From Geomicrobium sp. JCM 19039 (GTDB lineage Bacteria > Bacillota > Bacilli > Bacillales > Marinococcaceae): a stretch of DNA of 64,000 nucleotides. The position numbers were made by a program, and so were the translations under genes. The stretch lies in contig NZ_BAXB01000012.1 of the NCBI RefSeq assembly GCF_000698145.1, forward strand, positions 62,001 to 126,000, given 5' to 3'. Shown here in pieces: positions 1-8,811 of this stretch. The notes below the pieces were generated by a model. The model searched no databases and was not told where the DNA came from. It was given only the letters and a program-made list of their open reading frames with translations. Numbering within the stretch: the first letter of the stretch is position 1; every line of letters starts with the position of its first letter.

Positions 1-720
1 ACCCATTTCGCCGTTTGATAGTGTTGAAGCATCGCACCGTGAACGTGTAATACTCCTTTAGGCATGCCTGTAGACCCTGATGTGTAGTGAAGAATCAAGC
101 CGTCTTCTTTATCTACAAGTGATTTCGAGCTCTTCACTGGCACGATCCATGCTTTTCTTGAAATCAATGACCGCACCTTCTTCACTCACATCGTCACCTT
201 GCATAAATACGGTTTCTAACGCTGGTAGCTCATCAACAGGCACACGCTCAATTAGCTCCGGTGTTGTCACGATTGCTTTTGCGTCACTATTTTCCAATCG
301 ATCTCTAACCGCACCTTCCATAAATGCTTCAAACAATGGTCCAATTATGGCCCCAACCTTAATGGCTCCAAGTGCGGCAAAATACAATTCTGGAGAACGA
401 GACATGAAAATAAACACCCGGTCACCCTTTTGAATACCTGCTTCTTTAAACACATTCGCAGCCCGGTTTGTCATTCGTTTCATATCTTCAAATGTATACG
501 ACTCATCTCGTTTTGCATCGCTGTAGAAAAGTGCAATCTTATCTTTCGTTTTTGCATCTTCGGCATGGCGGTCAATCGCCTCATAAGCTAAATTTACATT
601 TCCGGTCTTATGAAAAGAAAAGGCTTCTTCTGCTTTTGACCAATCAAATTCTCTTGCTGCATCTTCATAGTTTTCTAGATTTGGATTGCCACCTTTAGGT
701 GGAAGCGTTTGCAGTTCCAT
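1..720 (-). CDS. acsA: Acetyl-CoA synthetase, N-terminal part (cut by window edge, one frame break)
   Basis: AMP-forming acetate-CoA ligase, converting acetate, ATP and CoA to acetyl-CoA in the cytoplasm. The visible ~240 residues match the N-terminal third of Bacillus AcsA: an AIDRHAE motif near residue 50 and, close to the window edge, the P-loop-like stretch HYTSGSTGMPKGV. The reading frame breaks near position 116. Restoring two bases in the TTGTAG stretch gives EITWVDKEDG, as in the family, so I treat it as a sequence deletion. Start ATG at 720 is preferred over the overlapping TTG at 723 because GGGAG lies 7 bases upstream. It is divergent from acuABC, whose products acetylate and deacetylate AcsA in B. 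subtilis. Confidence 0.93.
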
Positions 721-812
721 CAACGATCTCCCTTTCTATTGCTTAGTTTACTCCATGCCTTATTGCGATCATGACTCCCTCGAATGGTTTCGAGTGGCAT
801 ATGATGTGTTAT

Positions 813-841
813 ATTATACGCACAATTCATACTTGAATCAA
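813..841 (-). promoter_or_regulatory. Sigma-A promoter of acsA
   Basis: On the minus strand TTGATT (841-836) and TATAAT (818-813) are separated by 17 bases, about 90 bases upstream of the acsA start. The -10 is perfect and the -35 matches 4 of 6. Confidence 0.65.
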
Positions 842-970
842 TTTGAAACTGTTGAGAATTTGTCATATTTCTCTCATCACGGGCGTTGTTGACGAAAAAG
901 TTTAAAAAAACTGCCTTTATTTTGAGTGGTTATCACCCATTTATGACATGTAAATATAGTATACTGTTTG

Positions 971-985
971 TAACGCTTACCCTAA
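971..985 (+). promoter_or_regulatory. Possible cre-like (CcpA) site before acuA
   Basis: TGTAACGCTTACCC just upstream of the acuA ribosome binding site would read TGTAAACGCTTACC, close to the cre consensus, if one A were missing from the sequence. Base losses of this kind are common in this window. acu genes are CcpA-controlled in B. subtilis and ccpA lies 4 kb away. As written the site is imperfect. Confidence 0.25.
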
Positions 986-996
986 AAGGTGATGGA

Positions 997-1628
997 ATGA
1001 ACCACTCAAAAACCTACGATCGTGAAGAACTCATCGTCAACAACAAAACGATTTTGTTGGAAGGCCCCATTTCAAGCCAGGCCGTATTAGATTATCAGTT
1101 TCACCCTGGCCTTGTTGCTTTCAGGCCGCCAGAAGACCAGCAAAAAGCACTTGCAAGCATCGCAGACCTACCCGAAGGAGGATTATCGTCGCTGTCGATG
1201 ACGGTATGGTTGTCGGGTATGTTACGTACGTATATCCAGACCCTCTTGAACGTTGGTCTGAAAGTCCACTTGATAATCTGTTAGAGCTCGGCGCTGTAGA
1301 AGTCGCTTACGAGTATCGCGGCGGCAAGGTTGGAAGTAAACTTATTCAATTGTCTATGAGAGACGATGCGATGGAAGATTACATCATTATTACGACCGAG
1401 TACTATTGGCATTGGGACTTAAAGTCAACTGGACTGTCTGTCTGGGAATACCGAAAGCTAATGGAGAAAATGATGAACTCTGGTGGGTTATACTGGATGG
1501 CAACCGATGACCCTGAGATCAGTTCACACCCAGCAAACTGTTTGATGGTACGAATAGGCTCTCGCGTCCCTATGGAAGACGTGCAAGAATTTGATAACAT
1601 CCGCTTTGTGAATCGGTTTATGTACTAA
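997..1628 (+). CDS. acuA: AcuA, GNAT acetyltransferase acting on AcsA (one frame break)
   Basis: Protein acetyltransferase that in B. subtilis acetylates and inactivates acetyl-CoA synthetase. The N-terminal half reads MNHSKTYDREEL...AFRPPEDQQ and the C-terminal half VVGYVTYVYPDPLERWSE...TTEYYWHWDLK...FVNRFMY, both typical of AcuA. The frame breaks near 1180 (GAAGGAGGATT); one added A gives LPEGRIIVAVDDG and a 210-residue protein, the same length as B. subtilis AcuA. Start ATG 997 follows AAAAGGTGATGG. First gene of the acuABC operon, divergent from acsA. Confidence 0.93.
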
Positions 1629-1648
1629 TTAAGAAATGAGGTGCAACG

Positions 1649-2292
1649 ATGCTTGTCGAAGATATGATGAGAACAACCATTCATACACTTGGTGCACATG
1701 ATTCGATTGAACAGGCTGTCGAACTCATGGAATCCAAGCGCATTCGCCACATCCCGATTGTCGATGCTAACAAGGCTTTAATCGGCATCGTTTCAGATCG
1801 TGACATTCGTGATAGCAAACATTCCATATTACAACAACAGCCGAGTGAAGACGTGTTATCAACACCACTCGAACACATCATGAAACGGGATGTGTATACA
1901 GCACATCCCCTCGATTTTGTTGAAGACATTGCCTCAATGCTAAGTGAACAACAAATTAGTGCAGCGCCGGTAACGCTCGGCAACAAGCTCGTGGGTATGA
2001 TCACAGGCAGAGATCTCCTCGATACACTCGTACGCCTAACAGGGGCAGACCAACCGAGCACCCAGTTAGAAATTAAAGTTTCTGATTTGAGCGGCAAGCT
2101 CGCAGAAGCTTCGGGCATTTTTCATAAACATGGGGTGAACATTACGAGTGTTCTCGTATACCCTCATAAAGAAACCGCTGATAAAGTGCTGACATTTCGC
2201 ATTCAAACGATGGACCAAGACCCGCGATCCATGAGCTTCAAGAAAAAGGGTACGAGCTTATTAGCCCGTCGGTACCAGGGTTTGAACAATGA
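1649..2292 (+). CDS. acuB: AcuB, CBS-pair and ACT domain protein (one frame break)
   Basis: Two CBS domains (residues ~1-60 and ~75-130) are followed by an ACT-like region (~135-214). AcuB belongs to the acetoin/acetate utilisation operon; its precise role is unsettled. Read as written the ORF runs on to 2341 with an unrelated tail. If one base is added near 2232 the end becomes HELQEKGYELISPSVPGFEQ and stops at 2290-2292, giving 214 residues as in B. subtilis and a 4-base ATGA overlap with acuC. That makes a sequence deletion the best reading. Confidence 0.92.
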
Positions 2293-3455
2293 AAACATCA
2301 CACGCGACGTTTGTATTAAACGAACAACAGCTTCAATATAAGTTCAATGAAAATCACCCTTTTAGTCCATTACGATTAGAAATGACCGTTGACTTGCTAC
2401 GGTCACTAGACACTTTGTCCAGTGCTCAACTTGTCCATCCTGCAAGCGCAACGGACGAAGATTTGCTCTTGTTTCATGATCCAGACTTTGTAGAAGCAGT
2501 CACACTTGCCGGACACGGGAAAATGTCAGACGGTTCCCTTAATAAGTACGGTCTTGGCACAGAAGACACACCTGTTTTCTACAATATGCACGAAGCTTCA
2601 GCGCAACTCGTCGGCGGTACGATCCAAGCCGCAAGAGAAGTCATGGAAGGACGTACATTGCACGCTGCTCATCTCGGTGGAGGTTTACACCATGGATTCC
2701 GGGGCAAAGCGTCTGGGTTTTGTGTGTATAATGATACAGCCATTGCCATTCATTACATTCGCAAACATTACGATGCGCGGGTTTTGTATATTGATACCGA
2801 TGCTCATCACGGTGACGGCGTACAGTGGGCATTTTATGATGATCCTAATGTGATGACCGTGTCCATTCATGAAACCGGAAGGTATCTGTTTCCAGGAACC
2901 GGGGCAATAACCGAAAAAGGCAACGGGTATGGATATGGGTATTCCTTAAACATACCTTTGGACGCCTTTACAGAAGACGAATCATTTCTTCACTGTTATG
3001 AAACCGCTGTCTCAGAAGCATGTGCTTTTTTTAAACCCGACCTCATCTTGACACAAAATGGCGCCGATGCGCATCATTTTGATCCACTTACCCATTTATC
3101 AACAACGATGAGAACATTTCACAAAATTCCTAAGCTCGCCCACCGTCTTGCCCATGAATATTGCGAAGGTCGCTGGGTTGCTGTTGGTGGGGGCGGATAT
3201 GATTGGTTTCGTGTCGTCCCTCTCGCTTGGTCACTTGTTTGGCTCGAAATGAACGAGCGGATGGACGTCGTAAATGAACCGATCCCGAGCAAGTGGCGCG
3301 ATCGCTGGAAACAGGCCGCCAAAAGCTATACACTACCTTCTACGTGGTTGGAAAGAGAAGCCGATCACCCTCATATTCCTAGAAGAGAAGCCATTAATGA
3401 AAAGAATGGAAACACTTTGGAAAAAGCACTCTATTATATACGAGAAAACACATGA
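2289..3455 (+). CDS. acuC: AcuC, class I histone-deacetylase-like deacetylase
   Basis: Zinc deacetylase that removes the acetyl group from AcsA and so reactivates it. The intact 388-residue frame carries the family signatures: the HH pair at ~134-135, DTDAHHGDG with zinc ligands D171 and H173, the ligand D260 in QNGADAHHFDP, and the catalytic Tyr304 in GGGGYDW. Length equals the B. subtilis protein (~387). The start overlaps the restored acuB stop by 4 bases, so the two are translationally coupled. The stop codon lies inside the hairpin shared with motS. Confidence 0.96.
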   Translation: MKTSHATFVLNEQQLQYKFNENHPFSPLRLEMTVDLLRSLDTLSSAQLVHPASATDEDLLLFHDPDFVEAVTLAGHGKMSDGSLNKYGLGTEDTPVFYNMHEASAQLVGGTIQAAREVMEGRTLHAAHLGGGLHHGFRGKASGFCVYNDTAIAIHYIRKHYDARVLYIDTDAHHGDGVQWAFYDDPNVMTVSIHETGRYLFPGTGAITEKGNGYGYGYSLNIPLDAFTEDESFLHCYETAVSEACAFFKPDLILTQNGADAHHFDPLTHLSTTMRTFHKIPKLAHRLAHEYCEGRWVAVGGGGYDWFRVVPLAWSLVWLEMNERMDVVNEPIPSKWRDRWKQAAKSYTLPSTWLEREADHPHIPRREAINEKNGNTLEKALYYIRENT

Positions 3456-3479
3456 AGCACTTCGGCTCATGTGTTTTCT
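3443..3479. terminator. Bidirectional terminator holding both the acuC and motS stop codons
   Basis: Perfect 13-base arms AGAAAACACATGA (3443-3455) and TCATGTGTTTTCT (3467-3479) enclose an 11-base loop. The acuC TGA is the last three bases of the left arm. The motS TGA (complement of TCA, 3467-3469) is the first three of the right arm. Confidence 0.8.
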
Positions 3480-4201
3480 GTTCCTTCTTCATCAAATTCA
3501 GGGTCAGAGATCATTACGACAACTCGTCGATTCTCTTGCATATTCTCACGGGAATCATTCGGTACCATCGGTCTCGTATCTGCATATCCTTTTGCCAAGA
3601 AACGATCTTCCTGAAGGGAGTCCCCACCATCAATCAAGTAGCGGATGACGCTACTCGCTCGCGCTGCAGATAGTTCCCAATTCGATGGATAGCGATACGT
3701 TTCAATTGGGCGATTGTCTGTGTGTCCTTCGACTTCGATTTGGTGATCAGGAATGCCTTCAAGAATCATTGTCATCTCATCCAAAAACGGCTCAGCATCT
3801 TCAAGAATATACGCTTCACCCGTATTAAAAAGCAACTGCTCTTGAAGAACAAGAACGATTCCTTGTTCCTCTCTCGTCGCTGTAATCATATCCTCAAGAT
3901 CGTGATCAATGAGGTACTGATCAATATATTCTTTCACTTCGGTAAGCGGATCTGTATCTTCATCTACATCTTGATCATCGGCTGGATCAAAATTCTCCAA
4001 TTCGTAATCAGTCACTGACGAAAGGTCATCGAGAATGTTGTTGCCTTGCAAAGAGTCCGTCAATGCTTGGAACCTCTGAGCATCCACGACCGAGATGGAA
4101 AACAACATGATGAAAAACACGAGAATGATGAGTACCATGTCCGTAAAGGTCACTAGCCAACTTTTGGATTGATCCGTCGTCGATTTACTTCTACGCCTCA
4201 T
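3467..4201 (-). CDS. motS: MotS, sodium-type flagellar stator B subunit
   Basis: Membrane and cell-wall-anchored stator protein that pairs with MotP to drive flagellar rotation with sodium ions. One N-terminal membrane segment contains the ion-binding Asp (D21 in FTDMVLIILVFFIML). The C-terminal half is an OmpA-like peptidoglycan-binding domain (VEGHTDNRPIETYRYPSNWELSAARA split over ~150-185; ENRRVVVMISD). 244 residues, typical for MotS. It overlaps motP by 11 bases and lies downstream of ccpA, the same ccpA-motPS order as in B. subtilis. Assignment to MotS and not MotB rests on this context and on sequence resemblance. Confidence 0.93.
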   Translation of the reverse strand: MRRRSKSTTDQSKSWLVTFTDMVLIILVFFIMLFSISVVDAQRFQALTDSLQGNNILDDLSSVTDYELENFDPADDQDVDEDTDPLTEVKEYIDQYLIDHDLEDMITATREEQGIVLVLQEQLLFNTGEAYILEDAEPFLDEMTMILEGIPDHQIEVEGHTDNRPIETYRYPSNWELSAARASSVIRYLIDGGDSLQEDRFLAKGYADTRPMVPNDSRENMQENRRVVVMISDPEFDEEGTENT

Positions 4202-5006
4202 TTGCTATCGCTCCGGCGTCTTTCAGTTTCTCCACTCGCTGCTTTTCTTTCCTTACAAATGCTTGCAGCTTTTCTTCAAGAATCTTCGGATTTTGTCCAG
4301 ATTGTACGCCGATAACACCTTCGATAATAATTTCTTTTTCAAAAACTTCTAATTCTGTTTTCATTTCCAATTTGCTTGCAATTGGATTGAAGAAAAGATT
4401 CGCAGCAAGTGATCCGTATAATGTCGTGAGCATCGCTAGGGCCATGCTCGGGCCAAGAGCAGCAGGGTCATCCATATCATTAAGCATGATGACAAGCGCT
4501 ACAATCGTTCCGACCATCCCCCATGCAGGGGCATACTCTCCTGCTTTTTCCAGAATTCGACGACCTCTTCGGTGCCGCTCTTCCATAGAGATGACCTCTG
4601 CCATCATGATGTCTTGGATGATCTCTGGTTCGATGCCGTCAACCGCTAGGCTTACACCCTTTCTAATAAATGGGTGATCGACTTCATTATCCATATGTAT
4701 GTCCAGAGCGAGTAGCCCTTCTCGCCTTGCCTTTGTTGAAAGATCGACAAACGTTTCGTTTAGTTCATGCAACTCCATCTCTTCTCGTCGAAACCCTTGC
4801 CGCATTATGGCAGGTAATCGTTTCAACTCCTGCCAAGAAAAATTGACGAGTAATGCGGCCATGATTCCTCCAAAGACGATAAATACGGAGGCCAACTGTA
4901 TAAAGAGTACGACACCACTCAAACCGGTGATGGTGTAAATCGCCATCGTTACAACCAACAAGCCGATGAGTATTCCAATTGGCGTTAATATGTCTACCTT
5001 CTTCAT
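4191..5006 (-). CDS. motP: MotP, sodium-type flagellar stator A subunit
   Basis: Inner-membrane MotA/ExbB-family protein forming the stator ring with MotS. The 271-residue frame shows four hydrophobic segments: two near the N-terminus (residues ~8-50) and two flanking ~155-210, the second pair bearing the conserved EYAPAWGMVGT motif. Between lies a cytoplasmic domain with charged helices. It starts 29 bases after the ccpA stop, so ccpA-motP-motS probably form one transcript; a run of G bases upstream (AGGGGG, about 12 bases before ATG) is a poorly spaced ribosome site. Confidence 0.93.
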   Translation of the reverse strand: MKKVDILTPIGILIGLLVVTMAIYTITGLSGVVLFIQLASVFIVFGGIMAALLVNFSWQELKRLPAIMRQGFRREEMELHELNETFVDLSTKARREGLLALDIHMDNEVDHPFIRKGVSLAVDGIEPEIIQDIMMAEVISMEERHRRGRRILEKAGEYAPAWGMVGTIVALVIMLNDMDDPAALGPSMALAMLTTLYGSLAANLFFNPIASKLEMKTELEVFEKEIIIEGVIGVQSGQNPKILEEKLQAFVRKEKQRVEKLKDAGAIANEA

Positions 5007-5035
5007 TTAAGAAAAGCCCCCTATTTATGTCCGTT

Positions 5036-6032
5036 TTACTTCGTCGAATTCCGGTATTCTAAGCTGTGCGGTAAGACGACAATCTCTTCGGCCACGTCTT
5101 CTTTATTCATAAATTTCGTGAGCAGACGCATGGAGACAGCGCCAATATCGTACATCGGTTGAACAACCGTTGTAAGCGTCGGTCTGACCATCGTTGCTAG
5201 ACGCGTATTATCAAACCCAACTACTTCTACATCATCCGGAACGCTTAGCCCACGATCTTGTAAACCATGGATAACTCCTAGAGCCATTTCATCGGTTGCT
5301 GAGAAAATCGCTGTTGGCTTGTCCCCTTCATCTAAGAGCTGGCTGACTGCTTCCATCGCTGAATCATACGTATAATCAGCGATCGCAATGAGGGACTCAT
5401 CAAACGTTTGTCCTCCTGACGCCAACGCATCTTTGTAGCCTTTAAACTTCTGATAGCCGTTCACAGGTCTTCAAGAGAGCCCGATACCATCCCGATGCGA
5501 GTGTGACCTTTTTCAATTAGCATGGAAATGGCGTCATGTGCTGCTTGTTTATAATCAATGTTTACTGACGGAAAGTCGCCGTCCTCATGATACGTAGCCG
5601 CAAGTACTACAGGTACGTGTGAACGGTTCAAGTGTTCGGCGTGTTCCGGTGTAACTTCGCCACCCATAAACAAAATGCCATCAACTTGCTTCTCTAGCAA
5701 CGTATTCACAAGATGAATCTCTTTTTCTTTGTTATTATCCGAATTACATAAAATGATGTTATATTTATACATCGTGGCAATATCTTCAATTCCTCTTGCC
5801 AACTCAGAAAAGAAGATGCTCGAAATATCCGGAATAATGACACCAACGGTCGTTGTTCTTTTACTAGCTAACCCTCTAGCAACTGCATTCGGGCGGTATT
5901 CTAATTTCTCTATCGCATCTAAAACTTTCTTTCTTGTTGCTGGCTTCACATTTGGATTTCCATTTACTACACGTGACACAGTAGCCATGGAGACCCTGCT
6001 TCAGCTGCAACATCATAAATTGTTGTACTCAC
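5036..6032 (-). CDS. ccpA: CcpA, catabolite control protein A (two frame breaks)
   Basis: LacI-family regulator that binds cre sites with HPr-Ser-P and controls carbon catabolite repression. The DNA-binding domain reads TTIYDVA then [20 protein letters not shown]; the effector domain contains [21 protein letters not shown] and [20 protein letters not shown]. Two frame breaks exist. Near 5990 a G is missing (GCAGGGTCTCC should be GCAGGGGTCTCC, AGVSMATV). Near 5470 a C is missing (GACCTGTG should be GACCCTGTG). Corrected length is 332 residues, as expected. Start GTG 6032 follows GAGGAGG. Two breaks in this housekeeping regulator argue for sequence error. Confidence 0.94.
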
Positions 6033-6081
6033 GGAAAGACCTCCTCTATTCGCTTTCATGACGTTTTCATAGGCTATTGCT

Positions 6082-6110
6082 ATCATACGATAACTGCTGG
6101 AGGTCTGCAA
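6082..6110 (-). promoter_or_regulatory. Possible sigma-A promoter of ccpA
   Basis: TTGCAG (6110-6105) and TATGAT (6087-6082) are 17 bases apart on the minus strand, ~50 bases before the GTG start. The -35 is only a partial match. In the rest of the 6033-6353 gap I see only the promoter of the next gene. Confidence 0.45.
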
Positions 6111-6317
6111 TTGCTTCTTCCTTTATATCGACACGAAAAATCATATGTTTAATCCTGATTTGTATGCAGACCTGTGCTTATTGTTTCCGATACGCCTTAT
6201 TTGCAAACCTTTTTCCTTGAAAAGCACGTCCATGACGCTTAAATTCACCGATATTTTGACAATTTTATTTCCCTCTGTTTGTTTTTCTGTAAAACAAGTA
6301 TTTTTCTATATCGTTTC

Positions 6318-6326
6318 TGATATGAT
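6318..6326 (+). promoter_or_regulatory. Extended -10 promoter of the small membrane protein gene
   Basis: TGATATGAT at 6318-6326 is an extended -10 (TGnTATGAT); no clear -35 precedes it. It lies ~28 bases upstream of the gene. Confidence 0.4.
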
Positions 6327-6353
6327 AGAGAATGTGATTGATTAACAAAAGAG

Positions 6354-6623
6354 GTGATTTCCATTCCACCGGTTGTACTGTTTACTGTATTTAATCCACT
6401 TATTACATTTCTCATTGGTTTTGTCGTCGGAAACTCCTTAAACAATCGAAACATAAAATGGATTGTCGGTGTTGTTATTTTTACACTGTTTCACTTGTTT
6501 ATTGTTTTTATTAACGGCATGTCCTTTGGAAATGTAAGTACATGGATTTACTTAATTCTGTATATCATTACTGGAATTGTCGGCATCTTCATAGCCGCTT
6601 ATCGTAAGAAGAATTATTCATAA
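6354..6623 (+). CDS. Small three-segment membrane protein, unknown function
   Basis: About 89 residues, almost entirely hydrophobic, with about three membrane segments (residues ~5-25, 33-52, 60-82) and a short basic tail (YRKKNYS). I do not recognise the family. Start choice is uncertain: the GTG at 6354 lies inside a strong ribosome site AAAGAGGTGA (6348-6357), which is impossible to use as both. The in-frame codon at the right distance is ATT at 6363, a rare start. A good terminator follows directly. Between convergent ccpA and aroA it is transcribed alone. Confidence 0.65.
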   Translation: MISIPPVVLFTVFNPLITFLIGFVVGNSLNNRNIKWIVGVVIFTLFHLFIVFINGMSFGNVSTWIYLILYIITGIVGIFIAAYRKKNYS

Positions 6624-6664
6624 AAAAAGTGCGAGTGCTCACAAACCGAGCACTTGCACTTTTT
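6624..6664. terminator. Bidirectional terminator between the small membrane protein and aroA
   Basis: 17-base arms AAAAAGTGCGAGTGCTC (6624-6640) and GAGCACTTGCACTTTTT (6648-6664) with one G-T pair. The A/T-rich flanks give a U-run in either direction. Confidence 0.85.
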
Positions 6665-6665
6665 A

Positions 6666-7763
6666 TTAGCGGGTTGCTGCTTTGTTTACATCATTTAAAA
6701 GGTTGGAGCTTCTTAGTGTCCCAACAAACTCATTGAATGTCGGAATATCCATCTGCTGAGCAGAGTCAGACAATGCGACTGCCGGGTCTGGGTGTACTTC
6801 CGCCATAACCGCATCTGCACCAATTGCGAGTGCTGCTTTTGCTGTTGGGAGGAGCAGATCTCTTCTTCCTGTTGAATGAGTCACATCTGCAAGCACTGGC
6901 AAGTGAGTTTCTTGCTTAAGGATTGGAATTGCTGAAATGTCTAGCGTATTTCTCGTCGCGGTTTCATATGTGCGAATGCCTCGCTCACAAAGCATTAAAT
7001 TCGTGTTTCCTCTAGAAAGCACGTATTCCGCAGCATGTATGAATTCTGAGATTGTCGCGGATAATCCACGCTTTAGTAAGACTGGTTTGTTCGTCATCCC
7101 TACTTCTTTTAGCAATTCAAAGTTATGCATGTTCCGTGCACCAATCTGAATGACATCAACATAGTCGAGTGACGTCTCCACATCTTTTGGTGTTACAATT
7201 TCACTAATCACGGCCATGTCAAATTCATCGCCTGCTTTTTTAAGAATCTTTAATCCTTCAAGACCAAGCCCTTGGAAGTCATACGGCGATGTTCTCGGCT
7301 TGAACGCTCCGCCTCGTAACAAACGTATACCTTGGTCTTTTAACGCTCTTGCGACAGTAAACACTTGCTCCTCACTCTCAACAGAACAGGGTCCGGCAAT
7401 CAGTTTTTGGACACCATCGCCAATCGCAATATCTTTCGCGTGAACAACGGTATTATTCGGCTGGCGCTTTCTTGATACGAGCAGCGATTTCTGCTCATCT
7501 TCACCCATCAGCTCAAGACTTGCTTTGAACACTTGCTTGAAAAGGTGCTGAAGCGTCGCCGTTTGGAATGGCCCTGAGTTCTCTTCTGAAATTAGGTCAA
7601 GCATCTTCCGCTCACGAATCGGATCAAACCGTTTCGTACCTGACTTGCTTTTCACTTCACCAATTTGTTTAACAATCGCTCCACGCTCATTCAATAACTT
7701 CAGGAGTTCCATGTTTTTCGCATCGAGGTCTGATCTTAGCTGTTCCAGTTCTTCGTTACTCAT
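6666..7763 (-). CDS. aroA: Bifunctional chorismate mutase / DAHP synthase
   Basis: First enzyme of the shikimate pathway, condensing PEP and erythrose-4-phosphate, with a chorismate-mutase domain as the allosteric sensor. Residues ~1-85 form the AroQ-type mutase helix bundle ([33 protein letters not shown]); ~100-365 form the AroAII-type DAHP synthase barrel ([42 protein letters not shown]). I place the start at ATG 7763 behind AGGAGAGG rather than nine codons upstream. 365 residues, the normal length. Single gene with its own promoter. Confidence 0.95.
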   Translation of the reverse strand: MSNEELEQLRSDLDAKNMELLKLLNERGAIVKQIGEVKSKSGTKRFDPIRERKMLDLISEENSGPFQTATLQHLFKQVFKASLELMGEDEQKSLLVSRKRQPNNTVVHAKDIAIGDGVQKLIAGPCSVESEEQVFTVARALKDQGIRLLRGGAFKPRTSPYDFQGLGLEGLKILKKAGDEFDMAVISEIVTPKDVETSLDYVDVIQIGARNMHNFELLKEVGMTNKPVLLKRGLSATISEFIHAAEYVLSRGNTNLMLCERGIRTYETATRNTLDISAIPILKQETHLPVLADVTHSTGRRDLLLPTAKAALAIGADAVMAEVHPDPAVALSDSAQQMDIPTFNEFVGTLRSSNLLNDVNKAATR

Positions 7764-7811
7764 ATGATCCTCTCCTATTTCTATATTCAACTTTTATAAT
7801 GAATTAGAGTC

Positions 7812-7840
7812 ATTATAACTGATGGTTCACCAGTTGTCAC
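7812..7840 (-). promoter_or_regulatory. Sigma-A promoter of aroA
   Basis: GTGACA (7840-7835), 17 bases, TATAAT (7817-7812) on the minus strand; 5 of 6 and 6 of 6 matches. About 45 bases of leader precede the start. Confidence 0.7.
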
Positions 7841-7960
7841 GAACTTTTTCTTTGTTGATTAAACGCTTTTAAGCACTAAAGTGAAATCGCGTATATTTCT
7901 CCCTTCCAAACAGTATGCAGACACGACTCATTTCGTGCTTTTACACCCTCCACTACGAGC

Positions 7961-8003
7961 AAACAAACGGGCATAGGGAGGAAATCCCTATGCCCGTTTG
8001 TTT
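7961..8003 (-). terminator. Terminator of the ytxGHJ operon
   Basis: Perfect 19-base arms, 7961-7979 and 7985-8003, around a 5-base loop. The right arm includes two bases of the ytxJ stop codon. Confidence 0.85.
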
Positions 8004-8322
8004 AATTGACAGCCTCTTCAAGACTCGTCTTCGTAATGTTGTTATGGGACTTGAACCACTCTGCATTTTCTTTATTAATCAAAAGTGCTTGAGGAGATTC
8101 ATGCTTTACTCGCCACTCTTTCGCAACGTAATTCGAAAGCTCCCGTGACTCTTGGACATTCAAATACAAAATTGGCACTGTGCTATTCTCTTGATCAAAT
8201 GCTCGAAGTTCTTCAAAAGCAGCTGAACTGATCGGGCATGTTGTACTATTTTTAAACAGCAAAACACGATCATTTGATTCCAGTGCATCTACGATTTGTT
8301 GTTCTTCATGAATCTGTTGCAT
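8002..8322 (-). CDS. ytxJ: YtxJ, monothiol bacilliredoxin-like protein
   Basis: Thioredoxin-fold protein of ~106 residues. YtxJ (BrxC) is linked to bacillithiol-dependent redox control in Bacillus. A single cysteine sits in the active-site loop TTCPISSAA at residue ~29, where thioredoxins have CxxC, and the cis-Pro region ESPQALL follows at ~75. Start ATG 8322 has AGGAG six bases upstream. It is the last gene of ytxG-ytxH-ytxJ, known in B. subtilis as a sigma-B/sigma-H stress operon; its stop codon overlaps the terminator hairpin. Confidence 0.93.
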   Translation of the reverse strand: MQQIHEEQQIVDALESNDRVLLFKNSTTCPISSAAFEELRAFDQENSTVPILYLNVQESRELSNYVAKEWRVKHESPQALLINKENAEWFKSHNNITKTSLEEAVN

Positions 8323-8348
8323 GTCAAACTCCTAACTAAAGAAATGAT

Positions 8349-8780
8349 TTAGTTTTTCACTTTGTCTTTAAGGTTAGCAACTTCTTCTTTAACGGAACCT
8401 TCGATTTCTTCACCAGAATTCTTCAGCTCCTGAGATAGATCATCGGCAAGCTCTTCAGCAGATTTCTTCGCTGCACTTGCATCGTCTTTCAACTGACCCG
8501 TTGCATCTTTAATCTTATCAACCATTTGCGAAGATTGATCAGAAACGCTTTTTGCCACGTTTTTCGTGTTATCAATGGCAGTGTTTGCAATGTCGCTTCC
8601 TTTTTCATATGCAGCATTTGTCAATTCGTATGTTTTATCTTTTGCCGTAGCTGCACCTTCAGTAATGTCTTCACGAAGTTCTTTTCCTGATTTAGGTGCG
8701 AACAACAATGCTGCTGACGCTCCTACAATTCCACCAATCAATGTTCCAATAAGAAAATCTTTTGTATTCATATCACTCAT
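8349..8780 (-). CDS. ytxH: YtxH, membrane-anchored stress protein
   Basis: One N-terminal membrane segment (LIGTLIGGIVGASAALLFAP, residues ~10-29) precedes the family hallmark PKSGKELR and a long Ala/Lys/Asp/Ser-rich helical tail (~40-143), probably coiled coil. Function is unknown beyond general stress association. AGGAGG is followed by ATGs at 8786 and 8780; I choose 8780 because its 8-base spacing is better. Middle gene of ytxGHJ. Confidence 0.9.
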   Translation of the reverse strand: MSDMNTKDFLIGTLIGGIVGASAALLFAPKSGKELREDITEGAATAKDKTYELTNAAYEKGSDIANTAIDNTKNVAKSVSDQSSQMVDKIKDATGQLKDDASAAKKSAEELADDLSQELKNSGEEIEGSVKEEVANLKDKVKN

Positions 8781-8811
8781 GTTCATTTCCTCCTAAATTA
8801 GTATTCTTTGC

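Noticed and set aside
5036-6032. ccpA as a true pseudogene
   Set aside because: Both breaks are single missing bases in G or C runs, and the corrected protein is complete; the same pattern affects essential genes across the window.
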